A DNA stretch of 55,919 bases from Candidatus Scatonaster coprocaballi (GTDB lineage Bacteria; Bacillota; Clostridia; Saccharofermentanales; Saccharofermentanaceae): contig JAGHVD010000072.1 in assembly GCA_018064475.1 (NCBI GenBank), positions 1-55,919 on the forward strand, given 5' to 3'. Below are positions 44,054 to 54,800 of the stretch, in pieces; the first letter of the stretch is position 1; each line of letters starts with the position of its first letter. The position numbers and the translations under genes were made by a program. The notes beneath the pieces are model-generated. The model worked only from the letters and a program-made list of their open reading frames with translations, was not told the origin of the DNA and searched no databases.

Positions 44054-45390
44054 TGTCTGGCACTCCTTCTGGCTCGATATGCAGCCTTGGCAATATTAGT
44101 TGAAAGTTCAATACCTGCCGGACACACATAGGAACACGCTCCGCAAGCGATGCATTGTTCAACCGATTCAGCAGGCAGCTGATCCTGTTTTCCCAGTTCA
44201 ATCAAGCGATTCAGCAAATTCGGGGTAAGATTCACAGGACATGCATGCACACATGCACCGCAGTGAATACAGTTCATGCGCGGCGGTTCAAATTTACGGA
44301 TAATCGTAACCGCCGTGGTCGTCTTGATGATCGGCACATCTAAACGATTGATGGCTACGCCGGTCATCGCACCACCCCACACAATACGTTGGGCTGTATG
44401 CGCACCCGGAACACGTTCCAGTATCTCTGACACGCTGGTTCCTATCGGAACCAAGACATTGTGTCCGGTAATCGTGTCTCCGGAAATCGTGACGATTCGA
44501 GATGTAAGTGGCTGATTCTTCTCAATCATTTCAGAGAATGCAAAGCAAGTCGACGCATTGAAGAGCACTGCCTTCACCTTCTCTTCCATCTCCGTTCCCA
44601 GAGGAAGTTCTACACCATACAACGCCTTGATCAGAAGTTGCTGGCACCCTTGAGGGAATCTCGTCTTAAATAACTGAACAGATATTTTGCGATCCAGATA
44701 CCGGGATCTCGTCTCTTCCACCGCTTTGTTTATGGCTTCAATCTCATCTACCCAAGTATCCTCAATACAAAAGATGACTTGTTTGACGCGACAGATTCCA
44801 CTCAACGCCATAGCCCCCTGCAGAACTTTGTTCGCATCCACACGGATATGGTGAAGATCGCATGCCAAGAACGGTTCACTCTGGGTGCAATTCACAAGAA
44901 GTGTATCCACCTCGCGTTTGACAGCGCGCATACACTTGGTATAAGTTGGCTCACCTTCGCCACCCATTCCGCATATTCCAGACGTCCATAGAAGTTTCGT
45001 CAATTCGCGCAGGGAAAGCTGAGAAGCGTTCTTGCGAGGCTGAATCGAATTGGATACCCGACGACGCAAGTCGTTCTTAATCGTGACCGCCTTGCAGCTC
45101 ACTTTATTCGGTAGACGGATTGTGCTGATTTGGGTTACTGTACCAGAAATACTGGCATGCACAGGTACACCGAACATATCTGCCGGCACACCAATTAAAT
45201 CACCCATGGCCACTTCGTCCCCAACTGAAACAACCGGATCACATGCCGTGCCAATATGCTGTTTCATGGGAATGGTGACTTCTCTAGGGGCGCAGACCTC
45301 AAGAATGGCTTCGCGCAAAAACTTACGTTGATGCACGAAGTCAAGTCCATCCTTGGGCATGATTCCTTTTTTGAAAGAGAGTTTCTTCAT
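44050..45390 (-). CDS. rnfC: RnfC-like iron-sulfur subunit
   Basis: Soluble, membrane-attached subunit of 446 residues. The N-terminal RnfC domain (about 10-110, GTACDPVVSVGDEVAMGD) is followed by the SLBB/Rossmann region with GMGGEGEPTYTK, the family glycine motif for NADH/FMN binding. Two 4Fe-4S sites end the protein: CIHCGACVHACP and CIACGACSYVCP. First gene of the Rnf-like set, 28 bases after sigA. In Rnf complexes this subunit exchanges electrons with NAD(H). Confidence 0.93.
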   Translation of the reverse strand: MKKLSFKKGIMPKDGLDFVHQRKFLREAILEVCAPREVTIPMKQHIGTACDPVVSVGDEVAMGDLIGVPADMFGVPVHASISGTVTQISTIRLPNKVSCKAVTIKNDLRRRVSNSIQPRKNASQLSLRELTKLLWTSGICGMGGEGEPTYTKCMRAVKREVDTLLVNCTQSEPFLACDLHHIRVDANKVLQGAMALSGICRVKQVIFCIEDTWVDEIEAINKAVEETRSRYLDRKISVQLFKTRFPQGCQQLLIKALYGVELPLGTEMEEKVKAVLFNASTCFAFSEMIEKNQPLTSRIVTISGDTITGHNVLVPIGTSVSEILERVPGAHTAQRIVWGGAMTGVAINRLDVPIIKTTTAVTIIRKFEPPRMNCIHCGACVHACPVNLTPNLLNRLIELGKQDQLPAESVEQCIACGACSYVCPAGIELSTNIAKAAYRARRSARQ

Positions 45391-45418
45391 GAGCCCGCCT
45401 CTTCAACGAAGAAGGTAA

Positions 45419-46486
45419 TCAGTCGATATAATCCTTCAACTTCTTGCTGCGGCTCGGATGACGAAGCTTACGAAGTGCTTTGGCTTCAATCTGACGGATA
45501 CGCTCACGAGTAACGTTGAACTCACGACCAACTTCTTCCAATGTGCGCTGACGTCCATCGTCCAAGCCGAAGCGCAAGCGGAGTACTTTCTCTTCTCTTG
45601 CTGTCAGGCTCTTCATCGCATCCAGAAGTTGTTCTTTCAACAAAGTATATGCAACCTGGTCAGCAGGAGACATCGCATCGTCATCCGGAATAAAGTCTCC
45701 GAGGTGACTATCTTCTTCTTCACCGATTGGCTTCTCCAGAGATACCGGCTCCTGAGAGATCTTCTGAATCTCACGAACCTTCTCTACAGACATACTCATC
45801 TTCTCGGCAATCTCTTCAACGGTAGGCTCACGGCCGAGTTCCTGAATCAGCGCACGCTGCTCACGAACCAAACGGTTAATGGTCTCAACCATGTGAACCG
45901 GAATACGGATCGTTCTTGCCTGATCAGCAATTGCACGGGTGATGGCCTGTCTGATCCACCAAGTCGCATAAGTACTGAACTTAAATCCCTTGGAATGGTC
46001 GAACTTATCAACTGCCTTGATCAAGCCGAGGTTACCTTCCTGGATCAAATCCAAGAACTGCATGCCACGACCCAGGTAACGCTTCGCGATGGAAACTACA
46101 AGACGAAGGTTTGCTTCGATGAGCTGTGCCTTGGCGTCTTCATCACCTTCCATCATCTTCTTTGCCAATTCCTGCTCCTGATCAGCGTTCAGAAGCGGAA
46201 CTTTACCGATTTCTTTCAAATACATACGGACCGGATCGTCCATGCCGATGCCATCTGTAACACCCGCATCGAGATTCAGGTCACGAATCGCATCATCCTC
46301 GATCGAGGTTTCAGCAGAAATACCAATTCCCTTCGCTTCGAGTTCATCGAAGATCTTATCGATCATATCCGGATCGCCATCGTTATCCTCGACAATATTC
46401 ATCACATCCATAGATGAGATGGAGTTGTTATTGGCCATTGCCAGATTTTCGAGTTTCTGCAGGATGATAGAAAAATCACTTGCCAT
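45419..46486 (-). CDS. sigA: primary sigma factor SigA/RpoD
   Basis: Vegetative sigma-70 of 355 residues. Region 1.1 is short (about 1-75), then region 1.2 [16 protein letters not shown], region 2 with [27 protein letters not shown] and [13 protein letters not shown] (-10 recognition), region 3 and region 4 [28 protein letters not shown] (-35 recognition, quoted in parts). GGAGG lies ten bases upstream of the ATG. The usual neighbour dnaG is absent; instead a zinc-ribbon membrane protein lies upstream and rnfC downstream, so the Rnf-like genes may share the sigA transcript. Confidence 0.97.
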   Translation of the reverse strand: MASDFSIILQKLENLAMANNNSISSMDVMNIVEDNDGDPDMIDKIFDELEAKGIGISAETSIEDDAIRDLNLDAGVTDGIGMDDPVRMYLKEIGKVPLLNADQEQELAKKMMEGDEDAKAQLIEANLRLVVSIAKRYLGRGMQFLDLIQEGNLGLIKAVDKFDHSKGFKFSTYATWWIRQAITRAIADQARTIRIPVHMVETINRLVREQRALIQELGREPTVEEIAEKMSMSVEKVREIQKISQEPVSLEKPIGEEEDSHLGDFIPDDDAMSPADQVAYTLLKEQLLDAMKSLTAREEKVLRLRFGLDDGRQRTLEEVGREFNVTRERIRQIEAKALRKLRHPSRSKKLKDYID

Positions 46487-46558
46487 TAATTAGCTTCCTC
46501 CCCAAATAAATGCAAACGGATTTCAATTACCGTCTACGGCCTCACACTACTCGATGAA

Positions 46559-47341
46559 TCAATCCTTCTCGTCTGCTTCCGACTCTTCTTCCGGAACATA
46601 GAACTCAATCTGGTCCTCTTTGGCCCCATCCTTGTTCCCCTCTAATGTAAATCTTCCATTCGGAGCATATACCTTAAGAACTACACCATCGTAGTAATGT
46701 GCACCATCATCGGATGAATATCCGTATTCTTCGCCGCGAATCTGACAGAATGACTCAAATGCAAGCAACACCTGGCTATTGTCAACTTCCTTCGCAGCAA
46801 CCAAAGTCAATTCTTTATTTGTCTGACCATCGAGTTTGTAATTCTTTGCATATCCGTCTTCCGTTTCCAGAGAAACTTCCATCTTTGAAGACTCAATTAC
46901 AACAGAAAGATCCTTTCTGATCGCTTTTCTATGAGAATAACGAAGTACGCATAGCGGAACAGAGATAGCCAGCACAACCGCAACTGCTGCAGCCGTACTG
47001 ATTCCAACAATCTTCTTTACCTTGCTGGGGGCTTTGATATCATCTGGAGAAATCTCAAAGAGTTTCTCGACCTTTGTTTCCTTTGTTTGAGCACGATCCA
47101 CTTTCACAGCCTGCTCAACAACATTTTCAAATACCGGTGTCGCCACATGGCGAACCGCCGCCTTTTCCCGCTTTGGCTGGGGAAGATTCGGAAATTCAAC
47201 ACCATCTGGGTTATTAAAAATCTCAATTGCTTCTGCTCCTGGGAATACACAATCACAGAAAACACATTCACACATTTCATCCGCTGTGCTCACCATCAGA
47301 AGTGAGCCACAATTCTTACAAATACCTTGTTCGATAGCCAT
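46559..47341 (-). CDS. zinc-ribbon membrane protein of unknown function
   Basis: A protein of 260 residues. The N-terminus carries a zinc-ribbon-like set: CKNCG at 8-12 and a later group CECVFCDC near 24-31. A poorly ordered linker (about 45-105) leads to one membrane helix (about 110-132, IVGISTAAAVAVVLAISVPL). The part outside (about 133-260) is soluble and beta-rich with an acidic end. Topology would place the zinc ribbon in the cytoplasm. No known family beyond the ribbon. It has a strong promoter and lies 72 bases upstream of sigA, so both may be co-transcribed. Confidence 0.72.
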   Translation of the reverse strand: MAIEQGICKNCGSLLMVSTADEMCECVFCDCVFPGAEAIEIFNNPDGVEFPNLPQPKREKAAVRHVATPVFENVVEQAVKVDRAQTKETKVEKLFEISPDDIKAPSKVKKIVGISTAAAVAVVLAISVPLCVLRYSHRKAIRKDLSVVIESSKMEVSLETEDGYAKNYKLDGQTNKELTLVAAKEVDNSQVLLAFESFCQIRGEEYGYSSDDGAHYYDGVVLKVYAPNGRFTLEGNKDGAKEDQIEFYVPEEESEADEKD

Positions 47342-47357
47342 TTACAATTCAATTTCC

Positions 47358-47387
47358 TTTACATAATCACCTAAAAAAGGGTATAAT
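47358..47387 (+). promoter_or_regulatory. promoter of tadA
   Basis: TTTACA (47358-47363), 18-base spacer, perfect TATAAT (47382-47387), giving a leader of about 110 bases. It overlaps the leader of the divergent zinc-ribbon gene. Confidence 0.65.
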
Positions 47388-47407
47388 TCCACATATAGGC
47401 AAAGTAC

Positions 47408-47436
47408 ATTATATACGGAATGCCTTGGATGTGCAA
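47408..47436 (-). promoter_or_regulatory. promoter of the zinc-ribbon gene and perhaps sigA-rnf
   Basis: Minus-strand TTGCAC (47431-47436), 17-base spacer, perfect TATAAT (47408-47413), about 60 bases upstream of the start codon. The two divergent promoters are arranged so that their transcripts overlap at the 5' ends. Confidence 0.75.
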
Positions 47437-47504
47437 ATAGAAAATGCACAAATTTTATCGTATTACCTGGCCAGATATTCAGAGAATACGAAAGGAGTTT
47501 TCAG

Positions 47505-48011
47505 TTGACAGAACCGACCGCCCACCCTTATACAGAAACCCATGAGCATTTCATGTCAGAAGCCCTCAAAGAAGCGAGGAAAGCGTATGAGTTAGGCGAG
47601 TCTCCCATTGGTTGCGTAATCGTCAAAGACGGCAAAATCATCGCACGCGGTCACAATCTTCGTCAGACCAAGCAGGATGCAACCTTACATGCTGAGATGG
47701 TCACGATTTCAAAAGCATGCCGTAAGCTCTCCGCCTGGCACATCTTTGACTGTGATCTATATGTAACACTGGAGCCCTGCTACATGTGTGCCGGTGCCAT
47801 CATTCAATCCCATATCCGCCATGTATACTTTGGTGCATACGACCCGAAAGGCGGTGCAGTCTGCTCTTGTTCACAGATTTTCGACCTTCCCCATAACCAT
47901 CACGTTGAATATACAGGCGGCATTCTGCAAGATGAATGTTCCCAGCTTCTGAAACAATTCTTCCGAGAACTCAGAACTCGAAAGACCGACCGTCCCGAAT
48001 CAGCCAAATAA
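47505..48011 (+). CDS. tadA: tRNA-specific adenosine deaminase
   Basis: Deaminates A34 to inosine in tRNA-Arg(ACG), the tRNA encoded at 8.5 kb. The zinc site is complete: HAEMVTI (His and catalytic Glu, about 65-71) and LEPCYMCAGAI (two Cys). Length 168 includes a C-terminal extension. The start is TTG 47505, nine bases after AAAGGAG; the next in-frame ATG (47553) lacks a binding site and would shorten the N-terminus to just before the conserved SEALKEARKA. The 3' end overlaps that of addA on the other strand by 41 bases. Confidence 0.93.
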   Translation: MTEPTAHPYTETHEHFMSEALKEARKAYELGESPIGCVIVKDGKIIARGHNLRQTKQDATLHAEMVTISKACRKLSAWHIFDCDLYVTLEPCYMCAGAIIQSHIRHVYFGAYDPKGGAVCSCSQIFDLPHNHHVEYTGGILQDECSQLLKQFFRELRTRKTDRPESAK

Positions 48012-51000
48012 TTCTCCGCGCAACCTTCTTCCCCGTCGCGGAAGTGATCGCTCTAGCATAAAGATCCAATTGATTCCAGTAACGTTCTCGAAGGACCTGT
48101 TCCTTCTCTTCATCCGAACCGGACAATCGATCTGACTTATAGTCGATCAGTACCGCCTCATCTTGTTGATCGATGAACCAACAGTCAATCATACCTTGAA
48201 CCAGTGTATAGTCGTGTTTGTCAGAGGTGATCGTCTCAGCATTCCCTGTACCCGCACGTTGATCAAAATCTGTCACAGCCAGAGCAAACGGGATTTCGCG
48301 GAATGGACCTCTCCCCGTCTGTTTCTCCGCCTGCGCAATTTCTTCGCACAAGTCACTCTCCAAAAATTGCTGCATTGCTGGAGCAAACTCTTGCAGTATC
48401 GGAATTTGTTCCGAAGTAATCATGCCAAATTCACTCAATCTTTCCAATTCCCGATTCCAATCTACTTCCTTACCCGAATCGACCAGTCCAGCAAAATCCA
48501 AATATTGCCACACGCTGTGAATCAGCGTACCCATTTGCGTCGCCGTGTAGCCTTTGGTCTTCCACTTCTCATTCGTCTCACGAAGTCGTAGATTGATCGC
48601 CTCTGCCGAAATTCCTTCATCTTCTTCCTCATTCTCTTCGCTGGCCAGCAGACGCTTCATCTCGCTGACCGTCGACTTCGCAGGAACAAGATGAACCTGC
48701 TCAAAATCATCTGCATCTTTTCTTACCTGACGAAGAAGAACATTCACTTCACTATCATATTTCGGTGTTTCTACTTCTCCGGCAAGTATCGACTGCCGTG
48801 CGCACTCGTATGCCTCTTCTGCCAACGGTGTTTCGGTAACCTCATATTCTTCAAGCAGATTCCCATCGCCTGCCAAGACCGCAAGCTTCGTACTACTTGT
48901 GTCACGGACCGGCGAAGCATAATCCAAATCTCCCCATTCAACCGAACCACCACTACAAATCACGTCCGAAATTACATGGTAGTTTCGAATCAGTCCGCCC
49001 AGAATCTTCTTTAGATGGGTAGACAGATTCCACATCATTGATCGGGAGAGTTTTCCATCCGGGGCCCGCTTCAATGCCTGAATCACAGCAGAATCGAAAG
49101 ACTCGATTACGTCATCCGTTTTACGCTTGAACGTGGTCACGATAAAGAGTTTCTTCTCTGCTCGTGTCATTGCTACGTACAGAAGTCGAATCTTCTCCGC
49201 ATCTGTTTCTCGACTCTCTTCCTCTTTCAGGAGGAAGAAGTCGTGGGGTTCATATCGACTCTGCCAATTCGGACAATAACGCATACAAGCCATCTCGCCA
49301 CGTTCGTTCAGGAGAATGCGGGAATGATCCGAATTTTGGGAGTTTCGAAGACCACACAGGAATACATATGGGAACTCCAAGCCTTTGCTCTTATGAATTG
49401 TCATGCATTTTACGACATTCTCCAAGGACGCAGACAATTCAATATCTGTGTTCGCATCTTTCTGCGCGTCCATCTCTTCCATATAATCAACGAATGCTCG
49501 AAGTCCGGTATTTCTGGACACATCGAAGCGCTCTGACCAGCCAATCAGGGCCATCAACGCGTAGTATCGCGCCTCGCCCTCCCGTTGCATCAGTACCCAG
49601 TTTGTATAATTGGTCAGTGCATACACATGTTCGAGCCATTTTGCCACATTCATCTGCATCGCATACGTTCGTAGCGTATGAAGGAAAGCGTAGAACGCCT
49701 GAACTTTCTCAGCTAGTTCGCCTTCCGCTTTGGATGCATAGTAATGTACTTTCTCACAGAAAGGCATACGTCGTTTGCCGGCCGCATTTGCGAATAGGCT
49801 GATCGTCAGCAGTTCTTCATCTGTAAAGGAGGCCTGCTCAATATTGGATTTCATAACGCCGGCTAACGGAATATCCTGAAGATCATTGTCTGTGATTCTC
49901 GCAAGATCGATCATGACCCGAAGATCAGGATGTTTCAACATATTATGCGTAGATGGCCCTTGTGCAGGAATACCGCATCTCATCAACACTCCTGCAACCT
50001 TCGAAGCCGCTTCATTGGAAGTTGTCAGAACGGCACATTCCCGGAATTCAAAGTCGGGAAGTTTCTGTAATTTCGAGATTTGCGTAGCAACGATCAACGC
50101 TTCCTTCTCTACGTTCTCGGAAATCTCCTCGTCGGTATTTTTCGATTCGTCTGTCCCCCACGTATCTTCAGCAAAGATCAGCATCACGGGTGATCCAGAA
50201 GTCTCCTCATACGAAGATCGCCCTGGATTCAGCTGATGCGATTCATTGTATTCAATATCCGCATACTCTTTACTCATGATTGCATCAAAGACTTCGTTGA
50301 CAACAGATAGTACATCCGGAACTGAACGGAAATTCTGCTTCAACTCGTAGAGTGTTCCAGATTCGGAACGAGAATACTCCGCATACCGATCCAAGAAAAG
50401 CTGCGGTTTCGCATGGCGGAAACGATAGATGCTCTGCTTGACATCACCTACAAAGAACACATTATTCTTGGCAAAGCACTGTACGATTGCATCCTGCACA
50501 CCACTGTTATCCTGATATTCATCGATATAGATCTCATCAAAGAGATCCCGATAGTAACCGGCAACTTCTTCTTTGGACAACAGCGTCAGCGCCAATTGCT
50601 CTTGATCAGGAAAATCCATCGTACACTCGGCATGTTTCTTCATCGCATACTGAGAATCCGTTGCCAAAACCACCTCAAAATATCTAGCAATACACGGATA
50701 GGTATCGCGTGCTTCTTCCTTCAGTTCATCCATCGTTTTCCCAAAGAAGAAGCGAATATGCGACCTGAAGTTTTCCGTCTGCGAACTAGTAAGTTTCTGA
50801 CCGGCAAAGCAGTACAGGAGTTCACAGAATGGAATATAGTTGGCGACGAAATTCTGGAGTGTCTCATCACTCGTCTCCTTGACAATAGGTGAAGTAATCT
50901 TTGTTGTCGGCTTGCGGTTTACCAGCGCACTCATTTCTTCCCAGGTCATCGCTTTATTCGCAAGAATCGCATCACCCGTCTCCACGACATAGTTCAACCA

Positions 51001-51897
51001 TTCCTTCATCGTTTCCTGACGATCCGCATTCTTCTTCGCATCTTTAAGGAAGATCACCTCGTCGACATCTTTCAGTAAAGGCCGGATCAGCTCGATTCGT
51101 TCTTCAATAAGTTCAATAATCAGCGACTGAACTTTCTTGGCCCAGGGCGTTGAGCCAGGATCGTTCATCTCTTCTTTCTTCGAACGAAGACTCTCTTGGA
51201 GCCACTGACGATACTGCGGCAAACTTCGAAGATAAGCAAGTTTGCCCATCATGTCCTCTTTCAAAGACGTGTCATCTCGGCCACTGCCAAATGCCTCTGT
51301 CATATCAAGAAACTGAGAAGCCCACTCTTTTCGAGTCAACCCCTGGTCCACGATCGTCCATGGCCAGTACTCCTCATCTTCAACCATCACTTCGTTTGCA
51401 AAAGTCTCGTCTTCTTTAACTTTTGAAACCAGAAGATAACCTTTCTCGAACACATCGTCGAAAGCTTCACGAAGCATGATTTTTCCGTGATTCTCATCAA
51501 TGATCGTACTTCCGGGTTCAATCAGTAACTCGCCGTGTTCGTCCCGCGCTGAAGCAGCAAAGCTTGCGATTACCTTATTACAGAAGGCATCGATCGTTGA
51601 AATATACGCAGAAGGCAATGCAGCAAGTTGTTCACCAAGTCTTCGACGCATATCCGGATCAGATTCCAAAGCCAGACGCTCTCTCAGTTTCTGTTCCAAT
51701 TTCGCACTCATATTCGCAGCTGCCGCATTTGTAAATGTCATGACCAACACGCGATCTACCGATGTCTCACCATTTACGATGCGCGAGACAATACGTTCCG
51801 TCATGACAGTCGTCTTACCGGAACCCGCCGCTGCGCTAACCAGAATATTTCCACAAGGCGCCTCTATGATTCTTTCTTGTTCAGGAGTTGGTCTCAT
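47971..51897 (-). CDS. addA: ATP-dependent helicase/nuclease subunit A
   Basis: Motor and nuclease subunit of AddAB, which resects double-strand breaks and prepares ends for RecA. The UvrD-type helicase shows PTPEQERII, Walker A AAAGSGKTTVMTER, Walker B IYIDEYQDNS, and motifs CMTIHKSKGLEFPYVF and LLYVAMTRAEKKL. The C-terminal PD-(D/E)xK nuclease has GMIDCWFIDQ and LIDYKSDR. Start ATG 51895-51897 (MRPTPEQE) lies nine bases after GGAG and overlaps the addB end by 17 bases; an open frame extends 20 codons further but lies inside addB. Length 1308 exceeds the usual 1230-1240, mainly through inserts. Confidence 0.95.
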   Translation of the reverse strand: MRPTPEQERIIEAPCGNILVSAAAGSGKTTVMTERIVSRIVNGETSVDRVLVMTFTNAAAANMSAKLEQKLRERLALESDPDMRRRLGEQLAALPSAYISTIDAFCNKVIASFAASARDEHGELLIEPGSTIIDENHGKIMLREAFDDVFEKGYLLVSKVKEDETFANEVMVEDEEYWPWTIVDQGLTRKEWASQFLDMTEAFGSGRDDTSLKEDMMGKLAYLRSLPQYRQWLQESLRSKKEEMNDPGSTPWAKKVQSLIIELIEERIELIRPLLKDVDEVIFLKDAKKNADRQETMKEWLNYVVETGDAILANKAMTWEEMSALVNRKPTTKITSPIVKETSDETLQNFVANYIPFCELLYCFAGQKLTSSQTENFRSHIRFFFGKTMDELKEEARDTYPCIARYFEVVLATDSQYAMKKHAECTMDFPDQEQLALTLLSKEEVAGYYRDLFDEIYIDEYQDNSGVQDAIVQCFAKNNVFFVGDVKQSIYRFRHAKPQLFLDRYAEYSRSESGTLYELKQNFRSVPDVLSVVNEVFDAIMSKEYADIEYNESHQLNPGRSSYEETSGSPVMLIFAEDTWGTDESKNTDEEISENVEKEALIVATQISKLQKLPDFEFRECAVLTTSNEAASKVAGVLMRCGIPAQGPSTHNMLKHPDLRVMIDLARITDNDLQDIPLAGVMKSNIEQASFTDEELLTISLFANAAGKRRMPFCEKVHYYASKAEGELAEKVQAFYAFLHTLRTYAMQMNVAKWLEHVYALTNYTNWVLMQREGEARYYALMALIGWSERFDVSRNTGLRAFVDYMEEMDAQKDANTDIELSASLENVVKCMTIHKSKGLEFPYVFLCGLRNSQNSDHSRILLNERGEMACMRYCPNWQSRYEPHDFFLLKEEESRETDAEKIRLLYVAMTRAEKKLFIVTTFKRKTDDVIESFDSAVIQALKRAPDGKLSRSMMWNLSTHLKKILGGLIRNYHVISDVICSGGSVEWGDLDYASPVRDTSSTKLAVLAGDGNLLEEYEVTETPLAEEAYECARQSILAGEVETPKYDSEVNVLLRQVRKDADDFEQVHLVPAKSTVSEMKRLLASEENEEEDEGISAEAINLRLRETNEKWKTKGYTATQMGTLIHSVWQYLDFAGLVDSGKEVDWNRELERLSEFGMITSEQIPILQEFAPAMQQFLESDLCEEIAQAEKQTGRGPFREIPFALAVTDFDQRAGTGNAETITSDKHDYTLVQGMIDCWFIDQQDEAVLIDYKSDRLSGSDEEKEQVLRERYWNQLDLYARAITSATGKKVARRIIWLIRDGRSFEF

Positions 51898-54800
51898 CTT
51901 CTTGTTCTCCTTTGACTGCCTTCCAATAACGGGCTTCTTTATTCTTCGACTTTCCATCCGAAGACTCCGGAAGTTTGTTCAAATCCCTGTATCTTCTGTG
52001 ATCAATATCACCATTGCAGATAAATGCCATCTTACATTTTCCGCAGTCTATCGTCGCTGTCTCTGTATATCTACCAGGGCGAGAAGGAAATGTTCCACTG
52101 AAGATCTGCTCGCAATTGTCGCGTATTCGCTCAATTGCCAGTTCGCCTGCTAATGTCATATCCTCCGATGCGGCTTGCATGAAGAAAGCCTTCTTACCGT
52201 ATGCATCTTGAGTTGCTTGGCCTTTGGCCTTCGCAACAGACTCTGGATCAAGCCGTTCATCCAATAGTGCTGTCTTGTTCTTGGCCGAAGTTACATGCAT
52301 ATAAGAAACGCCTGTGGGCGCGTATCCCGGATGCATTTTCTGGTACATATGCATGTATGCAGGGAGTTGTACACTGGCACCCGCATAGAGTGCATCATAC
52401 GCGATTTCTTTCGTACCGGTCTTGTAATCCACGATTCTGAACTCTTTCGTCTCCTGATTCAGATCGACACGATCGATCGTTCCGTTAAACGTTACGCTTC
52501 GACCATCCTGAAGATTCATCTCATATCCCGGTAAACCATCCAAGCCGAATTTCATCTCAAATTCCACCGGCACGTATGAATCCGGATCGATCTGTTCGAA
52601 GATTTCCTGCAAGGTTTCGGAAGCGGCGCGAAGAAGCTTTGTATCCGCCTCCGTCTGCATCGCAATGTCTTCCGAATACGCGAACGGTTCACGTTCTTTC
52701 GCCACGACCAACAGTTCTTCCGCCCATGCACGTTTGTCTCTATTTAGGTACGATGCATGGATCTTCTGACGTTCTTCTTGATTCTCCGTACCGAAGAACT
52801 GGTCGTGATATTCATTCAACGCCAGTTCCATAATGGAATGTGCAATGGTACCCATTTCTGTCGGCTTCACCATCTGAACCTCACGCTCCTGCAAATTCAG
52901 AATATTCTCGCTGAAGAAGTTATATGGGCACATCACATATTTCTCCACTCCGGAGACACTCATATGCAGATTATCATGGTAATGCTGATCGATCAGTTCC
53001 GGCGGAATCTGAAGTTCCGTATTCTGTGGATTCTCCGAAGAGAGTGATTGCATGTTGAAGTGTGTCTTCCACATATATAGCGCATCGTTCATCTCATCGT
53101 CATCAACTTCCACACGTCTGGTAATTACCTCACGCAGATAATCCTTCATGCGTGCTTCCAATATCATTCGAGGATCTCCCAATTGCAGATGATTCACCAC
53201 TTTGGTCTGAATCTTCGGATAATTTTCCGTTAGGAAAAGCACCACCGAAGAGGGTTCAACGGAATTCTGAACAGTAAATTCAATACGTTCTAACGCCGTA
53301 TCAAGCAGCGCACAAGCAGTAAAAAAATCCGCGTAACTCTGATCCTTGGCATGGTTCGGAAATGCAATCGAAAGTTTCTCTGCGATTACTTCTCTCTCTC
53401 GATTCTTCAGATACCCTTCAGAGGGTGATGAGTAGGGAAAGTTCTTCCGGTTCGATCCAACTACGAACATGACTTTGCACGGCCGACGATAGGCGCCGGA
53501 AGGATCCGTGACCATCACTTGATCTACGAAGGAAGGAATCTTACCCAAACTCTGTGTCGCCACTGCAGAAATCAAAGCATTGCAGAAATTGTCCAATGAA
53601 ATATTGAACTGTCCCAGTTCGCCGGACAAGGCAAGCAGTGCATCATCCATAACATTGTATGATGCCGCCAGCGCAAGAGAAGCCTCTTGATTTCCACCTT
53701 TGCTCCACTCATTCACCCAGTATTCCAGTTGAGATTTCTTCTCCATCAGAAGATTATGGAGGGCAATCGCGCGTGCCTGACACGAACGAGCACTTGTAAA
53801 TGATTTCAGATTCTGATCCAGATTTTCCAGTGTTTCTGCGAAGCGGGTCAGATACTGCTTCTCCCAGTCATTCTTGGCATAGGATACACAGTCCAGAATC
53901 TTCTTCTTGTTTCGAAGCCCATGGGCCAAGCAGAAGTTCTCGAAGCGTTGAACCTCTTCTGGTGGGAAAGCAACAAAACCGGATTTCAACAAATTCATCA
54001 CATACGGAATTCTCCAGTTGTGACAGCACATGTCTAATATCGCTTGGACATACTGCATCCAGGATGTACCGATCAGCCGTGATTTGGAATCCAGAAATAC
54101 ATCTAGTCCATACTTGGCAAACGCCGCATGAATACCGTTGTTGTACTTATCCGATTCACATAGCACTACCGTAATATCACGATACTGCATCTTCCCGGAT
54201 TCGACCAATTCTCGGATCCGTGCCGCCACATACTCCAATTCATCGCTCACACGTTGGAATACCCGAATCTCCACAGGCGCACACAAGTCCTCGCGGCGAC
54301 TTGCGGAACGTGCGGCATAATCGGAAGCAATCTGAGCCAGACCAAAATCTGCCTTCGGCCGTTCTTCTACCATCGTTACAGAGGCAAATGGGAGTTTCTG
54401 CGCAAACGCACGAACAGTCTGATTTCCAAAATGGCAGATATCATTCGTACCTGTCCCATCTTTTGATTCTGAAACAGCCGTCATCGTCACCTTAGACGTT
54501 ACCTGCTCTAGCAAAGAAACAATGGTGAACTCCTCAGGTGTGAAAACACGATTCTCCGCAAACCCAAGGATCCAAACCGAAGCATCTTGCAGGAAAGACA
54601 GTCTCTTCAACGGCCATTCTTTCGTAGACGGATCCTTCGCCGCAAACTGCTTGAGTACCTCAATCAAACGCTTCATCGAGAATCGTTCCGGTACAAAGCC
54701 ATACTGTTGATGCATGGCATCCATCTTCTGCATCAGTACACCAAAATCTGTGATCTTCTGGGAGGTGATGGGATCCACATCTTTACGGTCGATCTGTGTG

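Noticed and set aside
47342-47504. SRP RNA gene beside tadA, as in many Firmicutes
   Set aside because: The gap contains only two promoters and the tadA leader; no GGAAG..GCAG helix 8 motif is present.
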